This document shows, one piece after another, positions 19,073-26,725 of a stretch of 64,000 nucleotides of DNA. Source of the DNA: DASVRZ01 sp038228695 (lineage in GTDB: Bacteria > Verrucomicrobiota > Verrucomicrobiia > Chthoniobacterales > DASVRZ01); contig JBBRPA010000009.1 in NCBI GenBank assembly GCA_038228695.1, positions 1 through 64,000 of the forward strand, written 5' to 3'. The position numbers and the translations under genes were made by a program. Within the stretch, counting starts at the first letter, position 1. Each line of letters opens with the position of its first letter. The notes under the pieces are model-generated. The model was not told the origin of the DNA. It saw only the letters and a program-made list of their open reading frames with translations, and made no database searches.

Positions 19073-19591
19073 ATGGAACTCAATCACTGGACTCACCAAT
19101 TTCGCACCATTTACGATCAGGCCGTCGCGCAATATCAGAGCGGCCAGCGCGGTGCCGACACTTTCTTTAACCCGGATCAGTTTTCCTTCCTCGCCTCCAT
19201 CGGTTTGCGCCCGATCCACGTTTACGATTATGCCGAAGACTTCGTTGGTCGCGGTGAACCCGACTCGGACACTGCGCTTCTGATGGTCGCGGCCCGCCGT
19301 GATTATTTTCTACACGAGCTGCACGGCCAATGGAGTGCCACGCCGATCCGCGAGGTCGATCTTCCGTCGAAGGATGAAGCCTACGCCGACATCGAATGGC
19401 TTCCGCGGATCATTCCCAAGGCAAAGGCTTTTCTCGAAGGCGCGTTGCCACCCGAGATTATGTATTGCTGCGGCGGTGACCGGAAATTTTTCAAAGCTAA
19501 TAACGTTCATCCGGCCGACTTTCTCCGCGTGACATGGTCCGTCAAAGCCGACCGCGACAAATTGGCCGATTACGTTAAATCGAAGCACTAA
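19073..19591 (+). CDS. DUF5069-like conserved protein
   Basis: 172 residues from ATG 19073 (MELNHW). An in-frame TTG at 19025 would add 16 residues but looks less likely. It is a soluble, mixed-charge protein with no signal peptide or membrane segment. The C-terminal half contains WLPRIIPKAKAFLEGALPPE, which resembles the 'LPRxIdKARa' core of the DUF5069 family found in planctomycetes and verrucomicrobia. Function unknown. The lipoprotein gene follows after only 15 bp, so the two are probably co-transcribed, with a promoter in the 134-bp gap shared with the divergent GH42 gene. Family call moderate. Confidence 0.65.
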   Translation: MELNHWTHQFRTIYDQAVAQYQSGQRGADTFFNPDQFSFLASIGLRPIHVYDYAEDFVGRGEPDSDTALLMVAARRDYFLHELHGQWSATPIREVDLPSKDEAYADIEWLPRIIPKAKAFLEGALPPEIMYCCGGDRKFFKANNVHPADFLRVTWSVKADRDKLADYVKSKH

Positions 19592-19606
19592 CCTAACGAG
19601 GTTAAC

Positions 19607-20386
19607 ATGACCCGCTGCTTCCTCCTGTCGCTCGCACTCTTCCTCGGAGCGTGCGCCACTCCAAAGATCAGCCCGCGGCCGGTCACCCGCTCCGAGCCTG
19701 CTGCCACCGCTCTCGTCGCTAAGTCGCAGGCGGCGCATGGAGCGGACGCCTTTCGCAAGATTCACACGGTCGAGCTTTCCTATGATGGCAAGTGGGCTGC
19801 GGTCGGTCCGAAGTTTCAGCCTATCCTTGCCGACACGAGCTTTCGAGGTGGTTCCCGCGAACGCTATGACCTGCGCCGCAGAACCGTGCGGCAAGAACAC
19901 ACCGGGGTTGCTGGTAGAAAAGAGGTTCGGCGCGCGGTCGGCGAAGTCGCAGTGACTTACAACGGCGTCCGCTCGAACGATCAAGAGGTCTTGCGAGCCG
20001 CGGCGCTGGTCGCTGATGCTTACACGCTCTTTTTGCTCGGGCCGTTTTACTTTGACCGCCCCGGCGTCGTCCTCGTCACTGCTGGAGAGGGAACGGTGGA
20101 CCGCCAACCGTGCGATCAGGTACTAGCCATTCTCACGCCGGGCTTTGGTTTCGCGAAGGAGGATCGAGTATTACTCTCGATCGACCGCGCCACCCGCCAA
20201 CTCCGCCGGGTTCGCATGACCTTGAACGGCCTCGACAGTACCATCGGCGCAGAGGTGGACATTACCTTCCGCGATTTCCGTAGGATCGATGGCGTGCTTT
20301 GGCCGACCGATTTCGACGAGCGCATTCGGGTTCCCTTCGACCTGCATGCGCATCATTGGAAATTGGTTAGTCTGACCACTAACTAA
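19607..20386 (+). CDS. Outer-membrane lipoprotein, LolA/LolB-like fold possible
   Basis: 259 residues. The N-terminus is a lipoprotein signal peptide with lipobox FLGAC (Cys at residue 15). The body begins with a segment of the form 'AHGADAFRKIHTVELSYDGKW', which resembles the opening of MucB/LolA-like periplasmic proteins that follow changes in a lipid or sugar substrate. Further beta strands end in 'DVDITFRDFRRIDGVLWPTDFDERI'-like sequence, typical of 'outer membrane lipoprotein-sorting' annotations. A lipid-anchored periplasmic protein is secure; the ligand is not. The gene is convergent with katG (33-bp gap) and lies 15 bp downstream of the DUF5069-like gene. Confidence 0.7.
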   Translation: MTRCFLLSLALFLGACATPKISPRPVTRSEPAATALVAKSQAAHGADAFRKIHTVELSYDGKWAAVGPKFQPILADTSFRGGSRERYDLRRRTVRQEHTGVAGRKEVRRAVGEVAVTYNGVRSNDQEVLRAAALVADAYTLFLLGPFYFDRPGVVLVTAGEGTVDRQPCDQVLAILTPGFGFAKEDRVLLSIDRATRQLRRVRMTLNGLDSTIGAEVDITFRDFRRIDGVLWPTDFDERIRVPFDLHAHHWKLVSLTTN

Positions 20387-20419
20387 TCATTTCACCGATC
20401 TCCGGAGAAGTTGACGCGA

Positions 20420-22672
20420 TCAGGCGAGGTCGAAGCGGTCGAGATTCATTACCTTGTCCCAAGCGGCAACAAAGTCGGCGACGAATTTCTTCTCGCCGTC
20501 GGCGCAAGCGTAAACTTCTGCGAAGGCGCGGAGTTGGGAGTTCGATCCGAAGACGAGGTCCGCCCGGGTGCCGGACCATTTCGGGGCACCGGTTGCGCGG
20601 TCGAAACCAGCGAAGGCGTTGCCGCAGGGTGAGACCTGTTTCCACTCCGTGCCCATGTCGAGCAGGTTGACGAAAAAGTCGTTAGTTAGAAGTCCGGGCC
20701 GCTGAGTGAGCACGCCGTGGGCAGTGCCGCCAGCGTTCGCTTGGAGGACGCGTAACCCGCCGATGAGGGCGGTCATTTCGGGCGCGGTGAGAGTTAGGAG
20801 TTGCGCTTTGTCGATCAGCAACGCTTCGGCCGGCACGGTGTAGCGGCCCTTGAGGTAGTTGCGGAAGCCATCGGCGATCGGTTCGAGGACCGCGAACGAC
20901 TCGATGTCGGTTTGTTCCTGAGAAGCGTCCATCCGGCCCGGGGTGAAGGAAACCGTGACATCGTGTCCGGCGCTTTTTGCGGCTTGTTCAACGCCTGCGC
21001 AACCAGCGAGAACGATGAGATCCGCGAGGGAGATTTTTTTTCCTCCGGGTGCAGCGCGGTTGAAGTCGTTTTGGATCGCCTCCAGAATTTCGAGAACGCG
21101 GGCGATCTGGGTGGGTTGGTTAACTTCCCAATCTTTCTGCGGGGCAAGGCGGAGGCGGGCTCCGTTGGCACCGCCACGTTTATCGGAACCGCGGAAGGTC
21201 GAGGCAGAGGCCCAAGCGGTGGACACGACTTCGGAAACGGATAGACCGGAGGCAAGAATTTGCTTCTTCAGCGAGGCGATGTCGGACGCGTCAATCAGCG
21301 GATGATCGACGGCGGGAATCGGATCCTGCCAGATGAGTTCCTCAGCGGGAATATCCGATCCGAGGTAGCGGGCACGGGGCCCCATGTCGCGGTGGGTGAG
21401 CTTGAACCAAGCGCGCGCGAAGGCGTCGGCAAACTGGTCAGGATTCTCGAGGAAACGGCGGGAGATTTTTTCGTAGGCCGGATCCACTCGCAGCGCAATG
21501 TCGGTGGTGAGCATCGACGGACCAACGCGCTGGGCGGGGTCATGGGCATGCGGGACGGTGCCTGCGCCTGCGCCGTTTTTCGGTTTCCACTGGTGCGCAC
21601 CGGCGGGGCTTTTGGTGAGTTCCCACTCGTAGCCGAAGAGGTTTTCGAGGTAGTTGATGCTCCACTTCGTCGGGGTTGTCGTCCAAGTGACTTCGAGTCC
21701 GCTAGTGATGGTGTCGCCACCTTTGCCCGAGCCAAAACTGCTTTTCCAGCCCATGCCTTGCTCTTCTAGTGGGGCGCTCTCGGGATCGGGGCCGATGTGG
21801 GAGGCAGGGCCGGCGCCGTGGGTTTTGCCGAAGCTGTGCCCGCCGGCGATGAGCGCGACGGTTTCCTCGTCGTTCATGGCCATGCGCGCGAAGGTCTCGC
21901 GAATGTCGCGGGCGGAGAGGAGAGGATCGGGGTTTCCATCCGGGCCCTCGGGGTTAACGTAGATCAGGCCCATTTGCACGGCAGCGAGCGGGTTTTCGAG
22001 ATCGCGTGAGTGGATTTGGCCGTCGGCGGTGTCGTCGGTCACGAGTACGCCGCCTTCCTTCTCAACGCCTTCTGATCCCTGCGCATACCGAACGTCACCT
22101 CCGAGCCAATTGGTTTCGCGGCCCCAGTAAACATCTTGGTCTGGTTCCCATGTGTCTTCGCGGCCGCCGGCGAATCCAAAGGTTTTGAAGCCCATGGTTT
22201 CGAGGGCGACATTCCCGATCAGCACAAAAAGATCGGCCCAGGAAAGTTTGCGTCCGTATTTCTGTTTCACCGGCCAAAGGAGGCGGCGGGCTTTGTCGAG
22301 GTTCGTGTTATCCGGCCAACTGTTCAGCGGGGCAAAACGTTGTTGACCACGACCCGCGCCACCGCGTCCGTCGCCTGTGCGATAGGTGCCCGCGCTGTGC
22401 CAGGCCAGGCGAATGAAGAAACCGCCATAGTGGCCAAAGTCGGCGGGCCACCAGTCCTGCGATTCGGTCATTAGGTTGGCGAGATCTTTTTTGACGGCGG
22501 CGAGATCGAGGGTTTTGAATTCGGCGGCGTAATCGAAGTCTCCGCCCATCGGGTTGGATTTGGAGGAATGCTGGTGGAGTAGTTCGACTTTCAACTGGTT
22601 AGGCCACCAGTCAGAATTTTTTGTTCCGCCGCCAGCGGTTTGATGAAAGGGACATTGCGATGCAGTGGACAT
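20420..22672 (-). CDS. katG: Catalase-peroxidase KatG
   Basis: 750 residues, the full two-domain length. The catalytic N-terminal domain shows the distal triad R88-W91-H92 (IRLAWHSAG) and the proximal haem ligand His279 (AGGHSFGKTHG). The residues of the Trp-Tyr-Met covalent adduct are W91, Tyr238 (MGLIYVNPEGP) and Met264 (RMAMNDEE). The C-terminal half is the duplicated non-haem domain. A loop of about 25 extra residues (about 196-221) lies before DLENPLAAVQMG compared with common KatGs. The enzyme removes hydrogen peroxide as catalase and broad peroxidase in the cytoplasm. The gene is transcribed alone; its 215-bp upstream gap (22673-22887) has no recognised OxyR, FurA or PerR site that I can point to. 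Confidence 0.97.
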   Translation of the reverse strand: MSTASQCPFHQTAGGGTKNSDWWPNQLKVELLHQHSSKSNPMGGDFDYAAEFKTLDLAAVKKDLANLMTESQDWWPADFGHYGGFFIRLAWHSAGTYRTGDGRGGAGRGQQRFAPLNSWPDNTNLDKARRLLWPVKQKYGRKLSWADLFVLIGNVALETMGFKTFGFAGGREDTWEPDQDVYWGRETNWLGGDVRYAQGSEGVEKEGGVLVTDDTADGQIHSRDLENPLAAVQMGLIYVNPEGPDGNPDPLLSARDIRETFARMAMNDEETVALIAGGHSFGKTHGAGPASHIGPDPESAPLEEQGMGWKSSFGSGKGGDTITSGLEVTWTTTPTKWSINYLENLFGYEWELTKSPAGAHQWKPKNGAGAGTVPHAHDPAQRVGPSMLTTDIALRVDPAYEKISRRFLENPDQFADAFARAWFKLTHRDMGPRARYLGSDIPAEELIWQDPIPAVDHPLIDASDIASLKKQILASGLSVSEVVSTAWASASTFRGSDKRGGANGARLRLAPQKDWEVNQPTQIARVLEILEAIQNDFNRAAPGGKKISLADLIVLAGCAGVEQAAKSAGHDVTVSFTPGRMDASQEQTDIESFAVLEPIADGFRNYLKGRYTVPAEALLIDKAQLLTLTAPEMTALIGGLRVLQANAGGTAHGVLTQRPGLLTNDFFVNLLDMGTEWKQVSPCGNAFAGFDRATGAPKWSGTRADLVFGSNSQLRAFAEVYACADGEKKFVADFVAAWDKVMNLDRFDLA

Positions 22673-22887
22673 AGGTCAGTGATGAGTTGAGGATTCTACA
22701 GGCAACAGAACCAGAATTCGCGTCGTTTTTTTGAAAAAAATTCTTCGTCTGGTTACTATCAGCTCTGCCTCGCCAAAGTGGCGTCAACCCGCGCCAGCGG
22801 CAAGGGAGTTCTTGAAACTAATTGAGGCGCGATTTGCCGGGAAAGGCAAAGGTTAGCCGACACGGGAAATCGTGCAGGGGAAGGTTT

Positions 22888-23136
22888 TTATCCTTCGATG
22901 ACGTTGATCTCGAGCGGTTCGACTTTGACCCCAGTTTTTTCCAACCATTGGATGGCGGCGAAGATTTTTTCGCGTTCGCCTTCGACTTCGAGCGACATCA
23001 CGCCGGCGTCCTTACTGACTGAGGCTTGGCGAATGTTGGTCACCAAGCCAAACTGGGTGACCAGCTCGTAAACGATGGGTTGCTTGACGAGTTCGCCCGG
23101 GAAATCGAGCCAGAAGCGTTTTTTTTCGATGGCCAT
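22888..23136 (-). CDS. NIL-domain protein
   Basis: 82 residues and essentially one NIL (ACT-like ferredoxin-fold) domain, beginning KRFWLDFPGELVKQPIVYEL and ending in a 'VEPLEINVIEG'-like strand. NIL domains occur at the C-terminus of the methionine ABC importer ATPase MetN and next to iron-sulfur domains in proteins of the aspartate-semialdehyde-to-homocysteine route of methanogens and sulfate reducers. It is the third gene of the SAM-riboswitch operon, 6 bp after the MoaD-like gene. It could sense an amino acid or act as a scaffold for sulfur transfer. The fold is clear; the role is inferred from context. Confidence 0.82.
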   Translation of the reverse strand: MAIEKKRFWLDFPGELVKQPIVYELVTQFGLVTNIRQASVSKDAGVMSLEVEGEREKIFAAIQWLEKTGVKVEPLEINVIEG

Positions 23137-23142
23137 AATGTT

Positions 23143-23418
23143 CTAACCTCCGGCGATTGCGGGCACGATGCTGATTTCGTCACCGGCCTTCACGGCCGTC
23201 TCGTTTTCCTGCAAAAAGCGGATGTCCTCGTCGTTCAGGTAAACGTTGACGAAACGGCGGACGCGGCCGGATTCGTCGCAAATGCGCTCTTTTAATCCGG
23301 GGAAACTCACATCGAGATGATCGAGCAGCGCCTGCACGGTGTCGCCCTCGGCTTGGACGACTTCCTGTTCGTTGGTGAGCCGGCGGAGCGGGGTGGGAAT
23401 ACGAATGTTAGTGGGCAT
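23143..23418 (-). CDS. MoaD/ThiS-family sulfur-carrier protein
   Basis: 91 residues of beta-grasp fold ending in AIAGG, the exposed diglycine that is converted to a thiocarboxylate in MoaD, ThiS and CysO. It also contains the family pattern 'VNVYLNDEDIRFLQ' and 'GDEISIVPAIAGG'. Such carriers are adenylated by an E1-like MoeB/ThiF enzyme and then sulfurated; neither partner is in this window. It lies between a threonine-synthase-like PLP enzyme (25-bp gap) and the NIL protein (6-bp gap). That resembles the CysO-CysM pairing more than molybdopterin synthesis, and no moaE or moa gene is nearby. A role as the sulfide donor for amino-acid synthesis is the best reading. Confidence 0.88.
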   Translation of the reverse strand: MPTNIRIPTPLRRLTNEQEVVQAEGDTVQALLDHLDVSFPGLKERICDESGRVRRFVNVYLNDEDIRFLQENETAVKAGDEISIVPAIAGG

Positions 23419-23443
23419 GTTTTGAGTAAATTAGCTCTTCTTT

Positions 23444-24709
23444 TTAACTTTTGGCGAGTTCTTTGCCAATAAGTTCGTCAAACTCGCGCAAGCTGGGGTT
23501 GATCAGGCGAGGTTCGCCGCATTTGCCGATGATGGCTTCTTGCGTTTTCAAGCCGTGACCGGTGATGCAGAGAACGGCGCTTTCGTTCGCGGGAATCTTG
23601 CCGGTGGCGATGAGTTTTTTGGCGCAGGCAACCGTGACACCGCCTGCCGTCTCGGCGAAAATGCCCGTGGTTTCGGCGAGCAACTTGATGCCCTCGACCA
23701 CTTCCTCGTCGGTGCAGTCTTCGGCGGAGCCCCCGGTTTCGGTCATCGATTTGATGGCGTAATAGCCGTCCGCCGGGGTGCCGATGGCGAGCGATTTCAC
23801 AATCGTGTTTGGTTTGGCGACGGGTTTAACGATGTCGGAGCCGCGCTTCATGGCCTCGGAGATCGGGCCGCACCCGGACGCCTGAGCGCCGTGGATCGCG
23901 TAGGGCGAATGATCGACGATGCCGAGTTGGAGAAACTCTTTGTAAGACTTGTGAATCTTGGTCAGCAACGACCCGCTCGCCATGCAGACGACAGTGTGGC
24001 GCGGCAATTTCCAGCCGAGTTGCTCCATGATTTCGAAGCCCATCGTCTTTGAACCTTCCGCGTAATAAGGGCGGAGGTTGACGTTGACGAAGCCCCAGCC
24101 ATATTTGCCGGCGATTTCAGAGCAAAGGCGGTTGACCTGATCGTAAGCACCATGGATGCCGATGACTTTTGTGCCGTAAACGAGCGAACCAAGGACTTTT
24201 CCCTGCTCGAGATCGGCGGGGATGAGCACGTAACTTTCGAGTCCGGCAGAGGCGGCGTTGGCGGCGACGGAATTCGCGAGATTACCGGTCGAAGCGCAAG
24301 CGACGATCTTGAAGCCGAGCTCTTTGGCGCGGCTCAGGGCGACCGAAACAACGCGATCCTTAAAGGACAGCGTGGGGTAGTTGACCGTGTCGTTTTTGAT
24401 AAAAAGTTCGCGAATACCCAACGCCTTGGCCAGACGCGGGACCGAGACCAGCGGCGTAAATCCGACCTGTTGCCCAACCGTGGGCAGGCCGTCGATCGGG
24501 AGCAATTCCCGATAGCGCCACATCGATTGCGGGCGCGATTCGATCACTTGCCGGTTAAGCACCGCGCCGATCGCTTCGTAGTCGTAGGCCGCTTCGAGCG
24601 GGCCGAAATCGTATTCGCAAATGTGGATCGCCTGCTTCGGATAGAGGCGTCCGCATTCGCGACATTTCAAGTTCGAGAAATAAGGTTTCGTTTCAGTTGT
24701 GGTTTCCAT
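23444..24709 (-). CDS. Threonine synthase-like PLP enzyme of a SAM-riboswitch/sulfur-carrier operon
   Basis: 421 residues. A small zinc-ribbon-like N-terminus (C16, C19, C31) precedes a fold-type II PLP domain. The PLP lysine should be K117 in LSFKDR and the substrate/PLP loop is STGNLANSV (residues 140-148). This is the archaeal/short threonine synthase architecture, so the default function is O-phosphohomoserine to threonine. The context disagrees with a plain threonine role: a SAM-I riboswitch lies in its leader (24826-24961), and a MoaD-like carrier and NIL protein follow. Fold-type II relatives such as CysM use a carrier-protein thiocarboxylate. I infer it may be a beta- or gamma-replacement enzyme making homocysteine or a related thiol amino acid; true ThrC activity cannot be excluded. 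Confidence 0.88.
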   Translation of the reverse strand: METTTETKPYFSNLKCRECGRLYPKQAIHICEYDFGPLEAAYDYEAIGAVLNRQVIESRPQSMWRYRELLPIDGLPTVGQQVGFTPLVSVPRLAKALGIRELFIKNDTVNYPTLSFKDRVVSVALSRAKELGFKIVACASTGNLANSVAANAASAGLESYVLIPADLEQGKVLGSLVYGTKVIGIHGAYDQVNRLCSEIAGKYGWGFVNVNLRPYYAEGSKTMGFEIMEQLGWKLPRHTVVCMASGSLLTKIHKSYKEFLQLGIVDHSPYAIHGAQASGCGPISEAMKRGSDIVKPVAKPNTIVKSLAIGTPADGYYAIKSMTETGGSAEDCTDEEVVEGIKLLAETTGIFAETAGGVTVACAKKLIATGKIPANESAVLCITGHGLKTQEAIIGKCGEPRLINPSLREFDELIGKELAKS

Positions 24710-24825
24710 GGTCTTGCAAATTTTTCGCTCCGATCCAGAACGGCCGGGGTTTGGAATCGCCGGGAGATGAAGAGTCGAAAAACCCCGAAAGTTTCGCTTT
24801 GGAAATGCGGCCCACGGATTTTTCC

Positions 24826-24961
24826 CTCATCTTCTCCCGACAAACTCGCGCTCGCCGGAACTGGATTTGGCACCCGGTCCTTTTCGTCGCAAGTCGAAAC
24901 CTGCGCCAATCAGCGGTTGCCGTGACTTCATCGGGCCAGTCCCTCAGTCACTCTGGATAAG
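24826..24961 (-). promoter_or_regulatory. SAM-I (S-box) riboswitch
   Basis: On the minus strand the leader begins CTTATCCAGAG and contains CCGATGAAG, GGCAACC (24915-24921) and GGTGCCAAATCC (24863-24874). It closes with GATGAG, which pairs with CTTATC to form P1. These are the conserved parts of the S-box in the right order and spacing. It would switch off the downstream ThrC-like/MoaD/NIL operon when S-adenosylmethionine is high. The expression platform is the 116 bases before the ATG at 24709; it can form a long-loop CGGGGTTT/AAACCCCG stem, but I cannot tell termination from translational control. It accounts for most of the 365-bp gap 24710-25074. The remainder, towards 25075, shows no gene and presumably holds the two divergent promoters. 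Confidence 0.93.
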
Positions 24962-25074
24962 AGTTGGACGAAGGATAATGCATTGGGTCCCCGCGTCAAA
25001 AAAAATTTGCCTCCCATCTCTCCAGCCGAAAATCTCGCGGGACGTCCGGAGTTTTCCGGTTAAAGTTTCGCACC

Positions 25075-26199
25075 TTGAAACGACTCCGCTCCTTTTCTGG
25101 CTGGCTGCTCGCTGGGTTGATGTCCATCGCGGCCGTGCAAGCGCAGAGTCTCCGACTGATCGGACGGGCCACCTTACCGCATGGGATGGCAGTTGGAAAA
25201 ACGCAGCTTGGCGGTTTGTCCGGCGTTTCTTGGGATTCGGCGACGAAGACTTTCTGGGCGATTTCGGACGATTCGTCCTATAAAGGCGGTCCACCTCGTG
25301 CGTATCAGCTTTCCGTGCGACTTGACGGAGGTGCCGACTTGGAGCCCCGCGTCCTCGGCACGCTGACCCTTCGCGATGAAAACGGTCGGCCTTTTCCCGT
25401 GGCGGACTGCGAAGGCATTGCCTGCACCGGGCGCAGCGCAGTTTGGGTGAGCAGCGAGGGACGCGCCGGTAAAAACGGCGCTCTGCCTTGGGTCCGTCTC
25501 TTTTCCCTGAGCAGCGGTAAAGCCCTCCGCAGCCTGACCCTGCCCGACGTATTTTTGCCGAAGAACGTTGCGGGTAAAAACGTCCCGATCAATGACCCGA
25601 CCGAGGTGAGCGGCATTGTCGGCAACAAATCGCTCGAATCGTGCTCCGTCACCCCTGATTTGGGCACGGTTTACACGGCGAATGAAACGTCGCTCGTCCA
25701 GGAAAAAATGCCGGGCGAGAACAAGGGCGGCGCGGGTATTTTCAATCGCACGCAGGTTCGCATCGCTGCCTTCGACGCGCGGACCGGGCGTTGTCTGAGC
25801 CAAAAAATTTATGTCTCCGACGCGGGCTGCCTTTTCGGTTCCATTTCCGATCTCGCCGCTACCGACAACCGCGGCGGGTTGCTCGTCCTCGAGCGGCGCG
25901 TTGTCCGATTGCAGGAAGGCCCGGGCGCGTGCGGGATTCGGATTTATCGCGTAAACTTCTCCGATCCAGCAGCGACCGACGTGCGGTCGTTCGCCAGCGT
26001 GACCGAACAAAAAATCGTTCCGCTCCGGAAAACCTTGGTCTATGACTCACAAGCTACTGGTCTGGAGCGGGCGGATAATTTAGAAGGAATGGCGGTCGTT
26101 CCTCTGCCCAACGGACTAACGGGACTGCTCATGGTGAGTGACGATAACTTCAAAACGAGCCAAGAAACCCAAATTATGCTATTTAGATTGGTCGAATAA
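25075..26199 (+). CDS. Secreted esterase-like/phytase-family beta-propeller protein
   Basis: 374 residues. The start is TTG 25075, chosen because it places a signal peptide (KRLRSFSGW then a hydrophobic run to AVQAQS) at the N-terminus. The body fits the 'esterase-like activity of phytase' family (Pfam Phytase-like): LSGVSWDSATKTFWAISDDS near the start, CEGIACTG in the middle and ADNLEGMAVVPLPNG near the end, where the acidic residues line the propeller. Members are exported and often act on phosphate esters or similar compounds, but activities are poorly characterised. The small secreted protein follows after 1 bp. It is transcribed divergently from the SAM-riboswitch operon. Confidence 0.85.
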   Translation: MKRLRSFSGWLLAGLMSIAAVQAQSLRLIGRATLPHGMAVGKTQLGGLSGVSWDSATKTFWAISDDSSYKGGPPRAYQLSVRLDGGADLEPRVLGTLTLRDENGRPFPVADCEGIACTGRSAVWVSSEGRAGKNGALPWVRLFSLSSGKALRSLTLPDVFLPKNVAGKNVPINDPTEVSGIVGNKSLESCSVTPDLGTVYTANETSLVQEKMPGENKGGAGIFNRTQVRIAAFDARTGRCLSQKIYVSDAGCLFGSISDLAATDNRGGLLVLERRVVRLQEGPGACGIRIYRVNFSDPAATDVRSFASVTEQKIVPLRKTLVYDSQATGLERADNLEGMAVVPLPNGLTGLLMVSDDNFKTSQETQIMLFRLVE

Positions 26200-26200
26200 A

Positions 26201-26725
26201 ATGAAAGTAATCCTAAAAAACACACCTAGCATTTTTCTCCTGATCACCTCGGTCTGGCTTTTTTCCGCGACGGCCAAAGCCGAGGACAAAGCGGGCTACC
26301 GGATTACGGTCCAGAAAACCACCCTGACCCGGGATGATATTCGCACGGCCGACGCGTATGCCGACCGGATTGACCGGACGCTGGGCTTAAAAGTGGCAAT
26401 CAAGAATGTTTCGATGAAAGACAAGGCGGAGGCGGAAATCAGCTACGCCATTATCGTTAGCCGCTGGGGATATAGTCCGCCTCGCTACGAAAAATATCAG
26501 GGCAAAGAAAAACTGGCCGCACTGAAACCACAGGAGGAAGTTGATCTAACCCTTGGAAAAGCACGCATCGGCGGTTATGCAAACTATGCGAACAAACGCT
26601 ACCAAGACAAAGTTGAGGTTTGGCAAGTGGCTATCATTCAGGAGGGTAAGGAAATCGCGAATTTCACTAACGGTAGCAACTACGAGCGGTTAAACGCCAA
26701 GTCCATCAAACCCTCCGAGCAGTGA
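26201..26725 (+). CDS. Small secreted protein of unknown function
   Basis: 174 residues from ATG 26201; an upstream in-frame ATG at 26138 would overlap the previous gene and spoil the signal peptide, so it was not chosen. The signal peptide is KVILKN then a hydrophobic core to ATAKAED. The mature part is basic and Lys/Tyr-rich with predicted beta structure, and contains 'ALKPQEEVDLTLGKARIGGY'. I recognise no family. It starts 1 bp after the phytase-like gene, and its stop overlaps the GTG start of hemL by 4 bp, so the three are translationally linked. Base and codon use look slightly more A-rich than the neighbours. Confidence 0.75.
   Translation: MKVILKNTPSIFLLITSVWLFSATAKAEDKAGYRITVQKTTLTRDDIRTADAYADRIDRTLGLKVAIKNVSMKDKAEAEISYAIIVSRWGYSPPRYEKYQGKEKLAALKPQEEVDLTLGKARIGGYANYANKRYQDKVEVWQVAIIQEGKEIANFTNGSNYERLNAKSIKPSEQ

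Noticed and set aside
22673..22887. A small gene or regulatory RNA upstream of katG
   Set aside because: The 215-bp gap shows no ORF with sensible composition and no recognised operator or RNA motif; left as promoter/leader.
24867..25283. Plus-strand ORF across the thrC-like leader and start of the phytase-like gene
   Set aside because: It covers the SAM riboswitch on the other strand and runs out of frame into the phytase-like gene; composition is not protein-like.
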